This document shows, one piece after another, positions 54,806-63,495 of a stretch of DNA of 64,000 nt (positions are counted from its first letter, which is position 1; the number at the start of each line of letters is the position of its first letter). The stretch is from positions 1 through 64,000 of the forward strand of contig NZ_ARXR01000012.1 of assembly GCF_015356855.1 (NCBI RefSeq), read 5' to 3'. Position numbers and translations under genes: made by a program. The notes under the pieces are model-generated. The model had not been told where the DNA came from and searched no databases. It saw only the letters and a program-made list of their open reading frames with translations. Origin of the DNA: Alloalcanivorax venustensis ISO4. GTDB taxonomy: Bacteria; Pseudomonadota; Gammaproteobacteria; Pseudomonadales; Alcanivoracaceae.

Positions 54806-55714
54806 TCAGGTGCGGGTCAGGCAGCGCAGCGCCATGGCCGCCGCGGCGGTGCGGTTTTCCACCCCCAGTTTGCGGAACACCTGCTCCAGGTGCTTGTTCA
54901 CGGTGCGCGGGCTCAGCGACAGGATCTGGCCGATCTCCCGGTTGGTCTTGCCCTGGGCGATCCACAGCAGCACCTGGGATTCCCGCCGGGTGAGCCGTAG
55001 CTGCTGGCGCAGCAGTTCGCTTTCCTCCTCGCCGTCGCGCTGCAGCAGCCGGAACAGCGGCTCCCCGGAGCCGGTGTCGCCCAGGTAGCGCAGGCGCAGC
55101 TCGCCGTGGTCGCTGTCCAGGGCGGACTGGTCGCCGGGTTCCGGGCGGCGCGCCAGCCAGCGGCGGATGTGTGCCGCCAGTTGGGCGAGACGCTCGTCAC
55201 GCTGGCCGCCGGCCTCCGCGAGCAGGTGTTCCGCCCGGGGCGTGGCCCAGCGCCAGTGGCCCTGGCGGTCGGTGGAGAACGACGCCTGGCCGAGCCGGTC
55301 CAGGGCGGTGTGGGCGCCCTGGGTCATGCGCGCGTTGTGCAGGTGCACGCGGATGCGGGCGATCAGCTCGTCCGGGCGCACCGGCTTGGTGACGTAGTCC
55401 ACGCCGCCGGCTTCCAGGCCGCGCACCACATCCTCCGCGTCGGTGAGGCCGGTCATGAAGATCACCGGCACCGCCGCCAGTTCCGGGTGCCGTTTCAGGC
55501 GGCGGCAGGTTTCGAAGCCGTCCATGTTGGGCATCACGGCGTCCATCAGGACCAGGTCAGGTACCATTTTTTCCGCGATGCCGAGGGCTTGTTCGCCTTC
55601 CAGGGCGACCAGGGCGGTGAGCCCGGCCTGGTCCAGGGCGTGGTGGATCATGCCCAGGGAATCCGGAGAGTCGTCCACCACCAGAATCACGTCCTTACGG
55701 ACCGAAGGGGTCAT
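54806..55714 (-). CDS. LuxR-type response regulator
   Basis: 302 residues. Receiver domain with acidic pair VVDDSPD, phosphoacceptor in LVLMDAVMPNMDG and Lys in YVTKPVRP (about residues 5-125), a middle segment of about 100 residues that is not a known domain, and a C-terminal LuxR helix-turn-helix (LTRRESQVLLWIAQGKTNREIGQIL, then SPRTVNKHLEQVFRKL). The ATG overlaps the sensor kinase stop by 4 bp, marking it as partner. With urtA across the divergent region, urea transport is the likely target (inference). Confidence 0.87.
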   Translation of the reverse strand: MTPSVRKDVILVVDDSPDSLGMIHHALDQAGLTALVALEGEQALGIAEKMVPDLVLMDAVMPNMDGFETCRRLKRHPELAAVPVIFMTGLTDAEDVVRGLEAGGVDYVTKPVRPDELIARIRVHLHNARMTQGAHTALDRLGQASFSTDRQGHWRWATPRAEHLLAEAGGQRDERLAQLAAHIRRWLARRPEPGDQSALDSDHGELRLRYLGDTGSGEPLFRLLQRDGEEESELLRQQLRLTRRESQVLLWIAQGKTNREIGQILSLSPRTVNKHLEQVFRKLGVENRTAAAAMALRCLTRT

Positions 55715-58700
55715 GGGGTCTGCTCCAGCAATTTGATCAGGGCCTGGAAATCGAAGCGTTCCAGGGGCGCTTGCAGGGTGCCGACCAGGGAAGGCGGCAG
55801 CCGCCGGTCCTGCTCGGCGCGCTGCAGGGCGTCGCGGAGGCCGGCCAGGTGGCCGATCTCCGCCAGGGCCAGCAGTTCATCGCGCAGGCCTTCGTCCAGG
55901 CGGATCTGGGACACCGGAATGCGCCGCGTCTCGCGCAGGTCGCCGTCCAGATGATGGCGCCAGGTCAGGTCCAGGTGGCGCGCCAGGGTGTCCAGCAGGC
56001 CGCCCAGTTTGAACTGTTTGATCAGGTAGTCATCGTGCAGGCCGGCGGGGGCGTCGGTCTGGCTCTCGCGGGCGTTGGCGGACAGCATCACCAGGCTGCC
56101 CCGGTAGCCGTTGGCGCGCAGCGCGGCGGCGGTTTGCCAGCCGTCCAGGCCGGGCATGGCGATGTCCAGCAGGATCAGGTCCGGGTTGCTTTGCCGGGCC
56201 ATGTCCAGGCCGGTCTGGCCGTCCGGCGCTTCGGTGACCTGGAACCCCAGCGGCGTCAGCAGGTCGCTGACCAGGCCCCGGTGGGAGGGGTCGTCGTCCA
56301 CCACCAACAGTGATTTGGGCGGCCCCTGGTAGCCCACCACCGGGCGCTGGCTGTCCCGGTCCGCGTCCGCGTGGGCAACGCTGGACAGCATCACCCAGAG
56401 TCGGAATTCACTGCCCTGGCCCGGCGTGCTGCTGACCTGCAGATCGCCGCCCATGATATCCACCAACAGCTTGGTGATGGTGAGCCCCAGGCCGGTGCCG
56501 TGCACCGCCGGCATGCCCGGTTTGCGGACCCGCTCGAAGGGCCGGAAGATGCGCTGCTGGTCTTCCTCGGCGATGCCCACGCCGGTGTCGCGGATGGTGA
56601 ACTCGGCGACCTGGTTGCGGTAGCGGATATGCAGCACCACCCGGCCCTGGCTGGTGAATTTGATGGCGTTGGACAACAGGTTGATCAGCACCTGGCGCAG
56701 GCGCTTCTCATCGGTGGTCACCCATTCGGGGATGCGCCCCTGGCTGTGGAACTCAAAGCCGATGCCTTTTTCTTCCGCCTGCAACTGGAACATGGTGACC
56801 AGCTCGTCGATCAGTGAACGCACCCTGACCCGGTTGCGGTACAGCTCCAGGCGGCCGGCTTCGATCTTGGAGATTTCCAGCAGCCCTTCGATCAGATCGG
56901 AAAGATGGCCGGTGCTGCGGCGGATGGCCGCCACCGCGCCGCGCCGGTTTTCCGGTATCGAAGGGTCGTTCTCAAGCAGCTGGGCGTAGCCGAAGGCGGC
57001 GTTGAGCGGCGAGCGCAGCTCATGGCTGAGCCCGGTGAGGTAGCGGCTCTTGGCCTGGTTGGCGGCCTCCGCCAGTTCCTTGGCTTTCTGCAGTTTGCGG
57101 TCGGTCTTTTCGTGGGCTTTGATTTCCGCCATCAGCATGCGGGTCTGGCGGTGGGATTCTTCCTGGGCGACCACGCGGCTTTCGTGGGCCAGCACGAACA
57201 GCCAGGCCACCACGCCGCTGATAATGATCAGGATCGCGAACACCTTGGCCAGGGTGGTGGCCATCAGGTCGCGCACCTGCGGATCGGTGATCGCCACCTG
57301 GGTGTAGACCAGCGTCAGCAGGCCGGCCATCACCAGCGTGACCAGGGTCAGCAGCCCGACGAAATGCCCCAGGCGCGAGCGCAACTGAACCAGGATGGGG
57401 CGGGGCAGAATGCCGCCGAGCCAGTCCATCAGCTGTTCCTGAAAGCGGGCGTGGTGCTTGCAGGCGTCGTTGCAGCGCGCGTCCAGGGAGCAGCACAAAG
57501 AACAGATCGGGCCGTTGTAGGCCGGGCAGAACGCCATGTCCTCATCGTCGAAGCGATGCTCGCAGATGCAGCAGGGGCGGCCGCGGGTGGCGGTGGCCGG
57601 CTCCGGGGTGCGGGCGATGTAGTAGCGGCCGTCGGTGAGCAGCGCGATCAGCGGCGACGCCACGAACGCGGTGAGCAGCGCCAGGAAGGAGGCCAGCGCC
57701 TCGGCGTCGCCGCCCCAGAACCCGCTGCGCGCCACCAGCCCCACCAGGGTCGCCATCACCATGGCGCCGAAGCCCACCGGGTTGATGTCGTACAGATAGG
57801 CCCGTTTGAATTCGATGCCCTTGGGGCTCAGCCCCAGTGGCTTGTTGATCACCAGGTCGGCGACCAGGGCGCCGATCCACGCCACCGCCACCATGGCGTA
57901 GCTGCCGAGGATGGATTCGAACGCCCGGTAGATGCCGATCTCCATCAACACCAGGGCGATCATCACGTTGAACACCAGCCACACCACCCGGCCCGGGTGG
58001 CTGTGGGTGAGCCGGGAAAAGAAGTTGGACCAGGCGATGGAGCCGGCGTAGGCGTTGGTCACGTTGATCTTCAGCTGCGACAACACCACGAAAATACCCG
58101 CCAGCGCCATCAGCGTGGCCGGGTGCGCGGTGATATGGCTGAACGCCACCAGATACATGTGCATGGGTTCCTGGGCCTGGCTGTGCGGCAGCCCGTGGGA
58201 GAACGCCAGCACCGCCAGGAAGGAACCGGCCAGCGCCTTGAGCCCGCCGACGATAATCCAGCCCGGGCCGCCGGCCAGCATCGCCAGCCACCAGCGCCGG
58301 CGCTGTTTGCGCTCCGGCCCCGGCTCCGGCATGAAGCGCAGGAAATCCACCTGCTCGCCGATCTGCGCCACCAGGGAAAACATCACCGTGGCGGCGGCGC
58401 CGAACAGCACCAGATTGAAGGCGCCGTCGCCGCCCATGGCGCCGTCGAAGCCCTGCCAGCGGCTCAGTGACTCCGGGTCCTGAAACAGGATGAACACGAA
58501 CGGCGCCAGCTGCAGCACCACCCAGACCGGCTGGGTCCACAGCTGGAAGCGGCTGATGTAGGTGATGCCGTGGGTGACCAGCGGTATCGCCACCAGCGAG
58601 CTGACCACATAGCCCAGCGTCAGCGGCAGGCCGAACAGCACCTCCAGGGCCATGGCCATGATCGCCGCTTCCAGGGCGAAAAAAATAAAGGTGAAGGAGG

Positions 58701-59067
58701 CGTAGATCAGCGAGGTGAGGGTGGAGCCCAGATAACCGAAGCCGGCGCCGCGGGTGAGCAGATCAATGTCGACGCCGTAGCGGGCCGCGTAGTAACTCAC
58801 CGGCAGGCCGAGCAGGAAAATCACCGCGCTGACCACGGCGATCGCCGCCACCGCGTTGGTGAAACCGTAGTTCAGCGTAATGGCGCCGCCGATGGCTTCC
58901 AGCGCCAGAAAGGAAATGGCCCCGAGCGCGGTGTTCGCCACCCGTCCTGCTGACCAGCGGCGCGCCGCCTTGCCGGTGAAGCGCAGGGCGAAGTCTTCCA
59001 GGGTCTGGTTGGCGACCCACTTATTGTAGTTGCGCCGCACCCGGAAGATGCGTTGTTCGATGGCCAT
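55711..59067 (-). CDS. NCS1-permease-fused hybrid sensor histidine kinase
   Basis: 1118 residues. Residues 1-480 form a complete-looking NCS1 nucleobase/hydantoin-type permease with about 12 helices. A Cys-rich stretch (about 495-535; CCICEHRFDDEDMAFC, then CSLCCSLDARCNDACKHH) probably binds zinc or another metal. Two helices follow, then a HisKA box (LTGLSHELRSPLNAAFGYA), an intact ATPase (NLLSNAIKFT, DTGVGIAEED, GTGLGLTITK) and a receiver (LILLDIAMPGLDGW). Unlike RetS in this window, all kinase motifs are intact. The layout resembles CrbS, which joins a solute-symporter domain to a kinase. It most likely senses a solute by binding or transporting it. Divergent from urtABCDE. Confidence 0.85.
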   Translation of the reverse strand: MAIEQRIFRVRRNYNKWVANQTLEDFALRFTGKAARRWSAGRVANTALGAISFLALEAIGGAITLNYGFTNAVAAIAVVSAVIFLLGLPVSYYAARYGVDIDLLTRGAGFGYLGSTLTSLIYASFTFIFFALEAAIMAMALEVLFGLPLTLGYVVSSLVAIPLVTHGITYISRFQLWTQPVWVVLQLAPFVFILFQDPESLSRWQGFDGAMGGDGAFNLVLFGAAATVMFSLVAQIGEQVDFLRFMPEPGPERKQRRRWWLAMLAGGPGWIIVGGLKALAGSFLAVLAFSHGLPHSQAQEPMHMYLVAFSHITAHPATLMALAGIFVVLSQLKINVTNAYAGSIAWSNFFSRLTHSHPGRVVWLVFNVMIALVLMEIGIYRAFESILGSYAMVAVAWIGALVADLVINKPLGLSPKGIEFKRAYLYDINPVGFGAMVMATLVGLVARSGFWGGDAEALASFLALLTAFVASPLIALLTDGRYYIARTPEPATATRGRPCCICEHRFDDEDMAFCPAYNGPICSLCCSLDARCNDACKHHARFQEQLMDWLGGILPRPILVQLRSRLGHFVGLLTLVTLVMAGLLTLVYTQVAITDPQVRDLMATTLAKVFAILIIISGVVAWLFVLAHESRVVAQEESHRQTRMLMAEIKAHEKTDRKLQKAKELAEAANQAKSRYLTGLSHELRSPLNAAFGYAQLLENDPSIPENRRGAVAAIRRSTGHLSDLIEGLLEISKIEAGRLELYRNRVRVRSLIDELVTMFQLQAEEKGIGFEFHSQGRIPEWVTTDEKRLRQVLINLLSNAIKFTSQGRVVLHIRYRNQVAEFTIRDTGVGIAEEDQQRIFRPFERVRKPGMPAVHGTGLGLTITKLLVDIMGGDLQVSSTPGQGSEFRLWVMLSSVAHADADRDSQRPVVGYQGPPKSLLVVDDDPSHRGLVSDLLTPLGFQVTEAPDGQTGLDMARQSNPDLILLDIAMPGLDGWQTAAALRANGYRGSLVMLSANARESQTDAPAGLHDDYLIKQFKLGGLLDTLARHLDLTWRHHLDGDLRETRRIPVSQIRLDEGLRDELLALAEIGHLAGLRDALQRAEQDRRLPPSLVGTLQAPLERFDFQALIKLLEQTP

Positions 59068-59124
59068 GCCTGATCGTCCGCAATACCCGAAAGCCGGGCC
59101 AAGAAGAAAGCACGATTCGTGCCG

Positions 59125-59206
59125 TACCCCCGAAGCGTGGATACCCCAAGGGCGCAGCCTAGGGCCGGCGCCGGCGGCGCGGAATGCGTCAAATGACGTA
59201 GGGGCA
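59125..59206. promoter_or_regulatory. TACCCC repeats in the urt/sensor divergent region
   Basis: TACCCC at 59125-59130 and TACCCCA at 59142-59148, 17 bp apart, plus TAGGGGCA at 59199-59206. A CGTCA/TGACG inverted pair lies at about 59187-59198. These could be sites for the LuxR-type regulator, but repeats this short in GC-rich DNA may arise by chance. Confidence 0.25.
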
Positions 59207-59320
59207 TGGCGTATTCGCCGAATGGGAGCGCGCCGGCCGCCTTCCCATACTCGTTAGCGAGGGTCGACGGAGCCATCGGGCTCCCGGGGATCCATGCATT
59301 TCGCTAACGAGGGGTTAACC

Positions 59321-60577
59321 ATGAAGACACCGAAGCATTCCTTGCCGTCGCGTCCGCGCCGCCGTCTGCTGGCCGGGCTGCTGGCGTTGCCGGCGGTACT
59401 GGCGTTAAGCACGCCGTCGTTCGCCGCGCCGCCCACGTCCGAGGTCAACACCTCCGGCCTGGCGGTCACCGAAGACACCGTCAAGGTGGGCATCCTGCAT
59501 TCCATTACCGGCACCATGGCGATCAGTGAGATCGGCTCGGTGCAGGCGGAGAAACTGGCCATCGAGCAGATCAACGCCCAGGGCGGCGTGCTCGGCCGGC
59601 AGATCGAATACGTTCAGGAAGACGGCGCCAGCGACTGGCCCACTTTCGCCGAGAAAGCGCGCAAGCTGCTGCGCCAGGACGACGTGGCGGCGATCTTCGG
59701 CTGCTGGACCTCCGCCTCACGCAAGGCGGTGCTGCCGGTGATCGAGCAGTTCAACGGCATGCTCTATTACCCGACCTTCTATGAAGGTCTCGAGCAGTCA
59801 CCCAACGTGATCTACACCGGCCAGGAAGCCACCCAGCAGATTCTCGCCGGCATCGACTGGGCGGTGAAGGAGAAGGGCGCCAAGACCTTCTACCTGCTCG
59901 GCTCCGACTACATCTGGCCGCGTACTTCCAACAAGATCGCGCGTATTCACATCGAGAAGAAAGGTCTGAAGGTGGTGGGCGAGGAGTACTACCCGCTCGG
60001 CCACACCCAGTTCAACTCGGTGATCAACAAGATCAAGTTGCGTAAGCCGGATGTGATCTTCGCCTCCGTGGTGGGCGGCTCCAACGTGGCCTTCTACAAG
60101 CAGATGAAAGCCGCCGGTGTCGATCTCACCGAAGAGGATCCGCTGCTGCTGACCATCTCCGTCACCGAGGATGAAATCCGCGGTATCGGCGGCGAGAACG
60201 TGGAAGGCGTGTACGCCTCCATGAAGTACTTCCAGAGCCTGGACAACCCCAATAACAAGGAGTTCGTGGCCGCGTTCAAGGAGCGCTGGGGCGACGACAT
60301 GGTGATCGGCGACGTGACCCAGGCCGCCTATCTGGGCCCGTGGCTGTGGAAGGCGGCGGTGGAGAAAGCCGGTTCCTTCGACGTGGACAAGATTCGTGAA
60401 GCCTCTCCCGGCATTGAGTTCAAGAAAGCGCCGGAAGGCTATGTGCGCATCCATGAAAACCATCACCTGTGGTCGAAGACCCGCATCGGCGTGGCGCAGA
60501 CCAACGGCCAGTACAAGGTGGTCCATGAAACCAAGGACCTGATGGAGCCGGATCCCTTCCCTGAAGGTTACAAGTAA
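59321..60577 (+). CDS. urtA: Urea ABC transporter substrate-binding protein
   Basis: 418 residues, periplasmic. A Tat/Sec-like signal (RPRRRLLAGLLALPAVLALSTPSFA, with twin Arg) is followed by a type I binding fold: VGILHSITGTMAISE, FGCWTSASRKAVLPV, YPTFYEGLEQSPNVIYTG and DYIWPRTSNKIA match the UrtA family rather than amino-acid binders. Start at MKTPKHS behind GAGGGG; nine upstream codons are in frame. First gene of urtABCDE. Confidence 0.93.
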   Translation: MKTPKHSLPSRPRRRLLAGLLALPAVLALSTPSFAAPPTSEVNTSGLAVTEDTVKVGILHSITGTMAISEIGSVQAEKLAIEQINAQGGVLGRQIEYVQEDGASDWPTFAEKARKLLRQDDVAAIFGCWTSASRKAVLPVIEQFNGMLYYPTFYEGLEQSPNVIYTGQEATQQILAGIDWAVKEKGAKTFYLLGSDYIWPRTSNKIARIHIEKKGLKVVGEEYYPLGHTQFNSVINKIKLRKPDVIFASVVGGSNVAFYKQMKAAGVDLTEEDPLLLTISVTEDEIRGIGGENVEGVYASMKYFQSLDNPNNKEFVAAFKERWGDDMVIGDVTQAAYLGPWLWKAAVEKAGSFDVDKIREASPGIEFKKAPEGYVRIHENHHLWSKTRIGVAQTNGQYKVVHETKDLMEPDPFPEGYK

Positions 60578-60586
60578 CCGTCCGTA

Positions 60587-60618
60587 CCCGGCGCCCCCGG
60601 TGGGCGTCGGGATTTTTT
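60587..60618 (+). terminator. Partial terminator between urtA and urtB
   Basis: CCCGGCGCCC (60587-60596) pairs with GGGCGTCGGG (60602-60611) with one G-U pair, loop of five, followed by ATTTTTT (60612-60618). A terminator here would let urtA messages outnumber permease messages, a normal design for binding-protein operons. Confidence 0.75.
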
Positions 60619-60638
60619 AACCGCAGGGGAGCATTGCC

Positions 60639-61565
60639 ATGTTTGCTGATTATTCCTCAACGGAATTGATGTCCATCTTTGCCATGCAGGGGTTCGCCGG
60701 TTTGTCCCTGTTTTCCGTGTTCGTTCTCATGGCAATGGGCCTGGCGATTATTTTCGGCCAGATGGGCGTGATCAACATGGCCCACGGGGAGTTCATGATC
60801 CTGGGGGCCTATACCACCTACCTGACTTCGCAGTTTTTCCAGAACCTGATGCCGGAGCTGTTCGCCGCTTCGTTCTTCTTCGCCATGGTGCTGGCATTCC
60901 TGGTCTCCGGTGCACTCGGCGCCTTTGTCGAATGGGCCATGGTCCGGCATCTGTACCGGCGGCCTCTGGATACGCTGCTGGCCACCTGGGGGCTGAGCCT
61001 GATTCTTCAGCAGGCCTACCGGTCGATCTTCGGCGCCCGGGAAGTGGGCGTGGACCTGCCGGACTGGATGATGGGCGCGTTTAACGTCACGGATTTCGTG
61101 CAACTGCCGATCAATGGCCTGTTCGTGATGGTGATCGCCCTGTCCATTGCGCTGGCGGTGTATCTGCTTATGTACCGCTCCGGCTGGGGCAAGAAAGTGC
61201 GCGCGGTGGTGCAGAACCGGCCGATGGCGGAAGCGGTGGGCATCAACACCGCCGGCGTCGACCGGGCCACCTTCGCGCTGGGGTGCGGCATCGCCGGGGT
61301 CGCCGGCAGCGCCTTCACCATGATTGGCTCCACCGGCCCGTCGTCCGGCCAGGCCTATATCGTCGATACCTTCCTGGTGGTGGTGTTCGGCGGCGCGCAA
61401 AGCCTGGTCGGCACCATTATTTCCGCCTTCGGTATCTCCCAGGCCCAATCCACCATGGAGTTCTTCCTGAGCGGTTCCATGGCCAAGGTACTCACCCTGC
61501 TGGTGGTGGTGGGCATTCTCATGTTGCGTCCGGAAGGCCTGATGGCCTTGAAGGTCCGTCGCTAG
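60639..61565 (+). CDS. urtB: Urea ABC transporter permease UrtB
   Basis: 308 residues, about eight helices, branched-chain amino-acid (LivH-like) permease family. MGVINMAHGEFMILGAY and the C-terminal GTIISAFGISQAQSTMEF fit UrtB. It lacks the long N-terminal periplasmic domain found in some proteobacterial UrtB (over 500 residues). Ten bp before urtC. Confidence 0.92.
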   Translation: MFADYSSTELMSIFAMQGFAGLSLFSVFVLMAMGLAIIFGQMGVINMAHGEFMILGAYTTYLTSQFFQNLMPELFAASFFFAMVLAFLVSGALGAFVEWAMVRHLYRRPLDTLLATWGLSLILQQAYRSIFGAREVGVDLPDWMMGAFNVTDFVQLPINGLFVMVIALSIALAVYLLMYRSGWGKKVRAVVQNRPMAEAVGINTAGVDRATFALGCGIAGVAGSAFTMIGSTGPSSGQAYIVDTFLVVVFGGAQSLVGTIISAFGISQAQSTMEFFLSGSMAKVLTLLVVVGILMLRPEGLMALKVRR

Positions 61566-61574
61566 GAGTCCGTG

Positions 61575-62744
61575 ATGAAAACCAACTCTCCCCTTCAATG
61601 GCTGACCTCCCGGGAAGGGATCTACTACCTGCTGCTGGCCTTGCTGCTGGTGGTGGTGCTGCCGCTGCTGCTCGATCCCTTCCGCCTCAACATGGTGGGC
61701 AAGTATCTCACCTACGCCTTCGCCGCCATCGGCCTTGTGATGTGCTGGGGCAAGGCCGGCATTCTCAGTCTCGGCCAGGGCGTGTTCTTCGGCCTGGGTG
61801 GCTACTGCATGGCCATGTTTCTGAAACTGGAAGCGTCCACGCCGGAGGCCACCAAGAATCAGTCCACGCCGGGCATTCCGGATTTCATGGACTGGAACCA
61901 GATCACCGAGCTTCCGGGGTTCTGGCAGCCGTTCCACAGCTTCTCGTTCACCCTGATCGCGGTGATCGCGGTGCCGGTCTTACTCGCCTTCATCATCGGC
62001 GTGGCCATGTTCAAGCGGCGCGTGGGCGGCGTTTACTTCGCCATTATCACCCAGGCCATCGCCGCCATTCTGACCATTCTTATCATCGGCCAGCAGGGGC
62101 TCACCGGCGGCGTCAACGGCATCACCGACCTGCAAACCCTGATGGGCTGGAATATCCGCACCGACATGGCCAAGACCACGCTCTACTTCGTCTGCGTCGG
62201 GCTGTTGTTCCTCTGCCTGCTGGTCGCGCGCCATGTGCAGAACGCCAAGCTGGGGCGGATTCTGGTTGCGATGCGCGACCAGGAAAACCGGGTGCGCTTC
62301 TCCGGTTACGACGTGGCCTCCTTCAAAGTGTTCGTGTTCTGTCTTGCGGCGGGCCTGGCGGGCATCGGCGGGGCGCTGTTCACCCTGCAGGTGGGCTTCA
62401 TGTCGCCGTCGTTCGTGGGCATCGTGCCGTCCATCGAGATGGTGGTGTTCTGCGCGCTGGGCGGCCGTTACTCCCTGCTTGGCGGTGTCTACGGCGCCTT
62501 GCTGGTGAACGCGGCCAAGAGCGGCTTCTCCGAATCCTTCCCGGAACTCTGGCCCTACGCCATGGGGGCGCTGTTTATCGGTGTGGTGCTGGCCTTCCCC
62601 AACGGTCTGGCCGGCCTCTATGAGCGCTACATCATGCCGCTGGAAAAACGCCTGCCGGTGATCGGCAAGTACCTGGACAAGGACAAGCCCGCACCGCAGG
62701 CGCCGCCGGTGGTGTCCGATCAACTCAGCGCGGAGAAACCCTGA
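61575..62744 (+). CDS. urtC: Urea ABC transporter permease UrtC
   Basis: 389 residues, LivM-like permease with about ten helices. CWGKAGILSLGQGVFFGLGGYCMA is the family signature, GVNGITDLQTLMGW and LGGVYGALLVNAAKSGFSE the later ones. AGGAG six bases before the ATG at 61575 decides the start over a GTG one codon earlier. The stop shares a base with the urtD start. Confidence 0.93.
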   Translation: MKTNSPLQWLTSREGIYYLLLALLLVVVLPLLLDPFRLNMVGKYLTYAFAAIGLVMCWGKAGILSLGQGVFFGLGGYCMAMFLKLEASTPEATKNQSTPGIPDFMDWNQITELPGFWQPFHSFSFTLIAVIAVPVLLAFIIGVAMFKRRVGGVYFAIITQAIAAILTILIIGQQGLTGGVNGITDLQTLMGWNIRTDMAKTTLYFVCVGLLFLCLLVARHVQNAKLGRILVAMRDQENRVRFSGYDVASFKVFVFCLAAGLAGIGGALFTLQVGFMSPSFVGIVPSIEMVVFCALGGRYSLLGGVYGALLVNAAKSGFSESFPELWPYAMGALFIGVVLAFPNGLAGLYERYIMPLEKRLPVIGKYLDKDKPAPQAPPVVSDQLSAEKP

Positions 62745-63493
62745 TGAATGCACAAAAGGAAAACTTCCTGCTCGCCGTGGAAGGTCTGACGGTGTCGTTC
62801 GACGGCTTCAAGGCGGTGGACGACCTGTCCTTCTATCTCGACCCCAAGGAGATCCGCGTGATCATCGGCCCCAACGGCGCCGGCAAAACCACGGTGCTGG
62901 ATCTGATCTGCGGCAAAACCCGCGCCACCGCGGGCTCGATACGCTTCGGCGGCAAGGAGCTCACCAAGATGAAGGAGCACCAGATCGTGCACGCCGGGGT
63001 GGGCCGCAAGTTCCAGAACCCTTCGGTGTTCGAGGACCTGACCGTGTTCGAGAACCTGGAGGTCTCCTACTCGCAGGGCCACACGGTGATGGGGGCGCTG
63101 GCGTTCAAACGGGACGCGGCGGTGGTCGAAGCGGTGGAAAGCATCGCTGAAACCATCTTCCTGAGCGACCAGCTCAACGAGCCCGCCGGGCTGCTCAGCC
63201 ACGGCCAGAAGCAGTGGCTGGAAATCGGCATGTTGCTGATTCAGAAGCCGGACCTGCTGATGCTCGATGAGCCGGTGGCGGGCATGTCGGTGGCGGAACG
63301 CAAGAAGACCGCCGAGCTGCTGCGTGTGATCACCCGCGATCATACGGTGCTGGTGATCGAGCACGACATGCAGTTCGTCGGCGACATCGCCGACCGGGTC
63401 ACCGTCATGCACCAGGGCAAGGTGCTCTCCGAAGGGTCCATCGAACACGTCAAGCAGGACCCGAAAGTCATCGAAGTCTACCTGGGGCACTGA
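62744..63493 (+). CDS. urtD: Urea ABC transporter ATP-binding protein UrtD
   Basis: 249 residues. Walker A GPNGAGKTTVLDLI, signature LSHGQKQWLEIGM (variant of LSGGQ usual in UrtD), Walker B LLMLDEPVAGM and switch His in VIEHDMQFV. LivG-like subunit that powers uptake together with UrtE. Overlaps urtC by one base and ends 2 bp before urtE. Confidence 0.95.
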   Translation: MNAQKENFLLAVEGLTVSFDGFKAVDDLSFYLDPKEIRVIIGPNGAGKTTVLDLICGKTRATAGSIRFGGKELTKMKEHQIVHAGVGRKFQNPSVFEDLTVFENLEVSYSQGHTVMGALAFKRDAAVVEAVESIAETIFLSDQLNEPAGLLSHGQKQWLEIGMLLIQKPDLLMLDEPVAGMSVAERKKTAELLRVITRDHTVLVIEHDMQFVGDIADRVTVMHQGKVLSEGSIEHVKQDPKVIEVYLGH

Positions 63494-63495
63494 TC

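Noticed and set aside
59068-59320. Sigma-54 promoter for urtA
   Set aside because: TGGC occurs near 59207 but the second half (TTGCA type) is not at the proper spacing.
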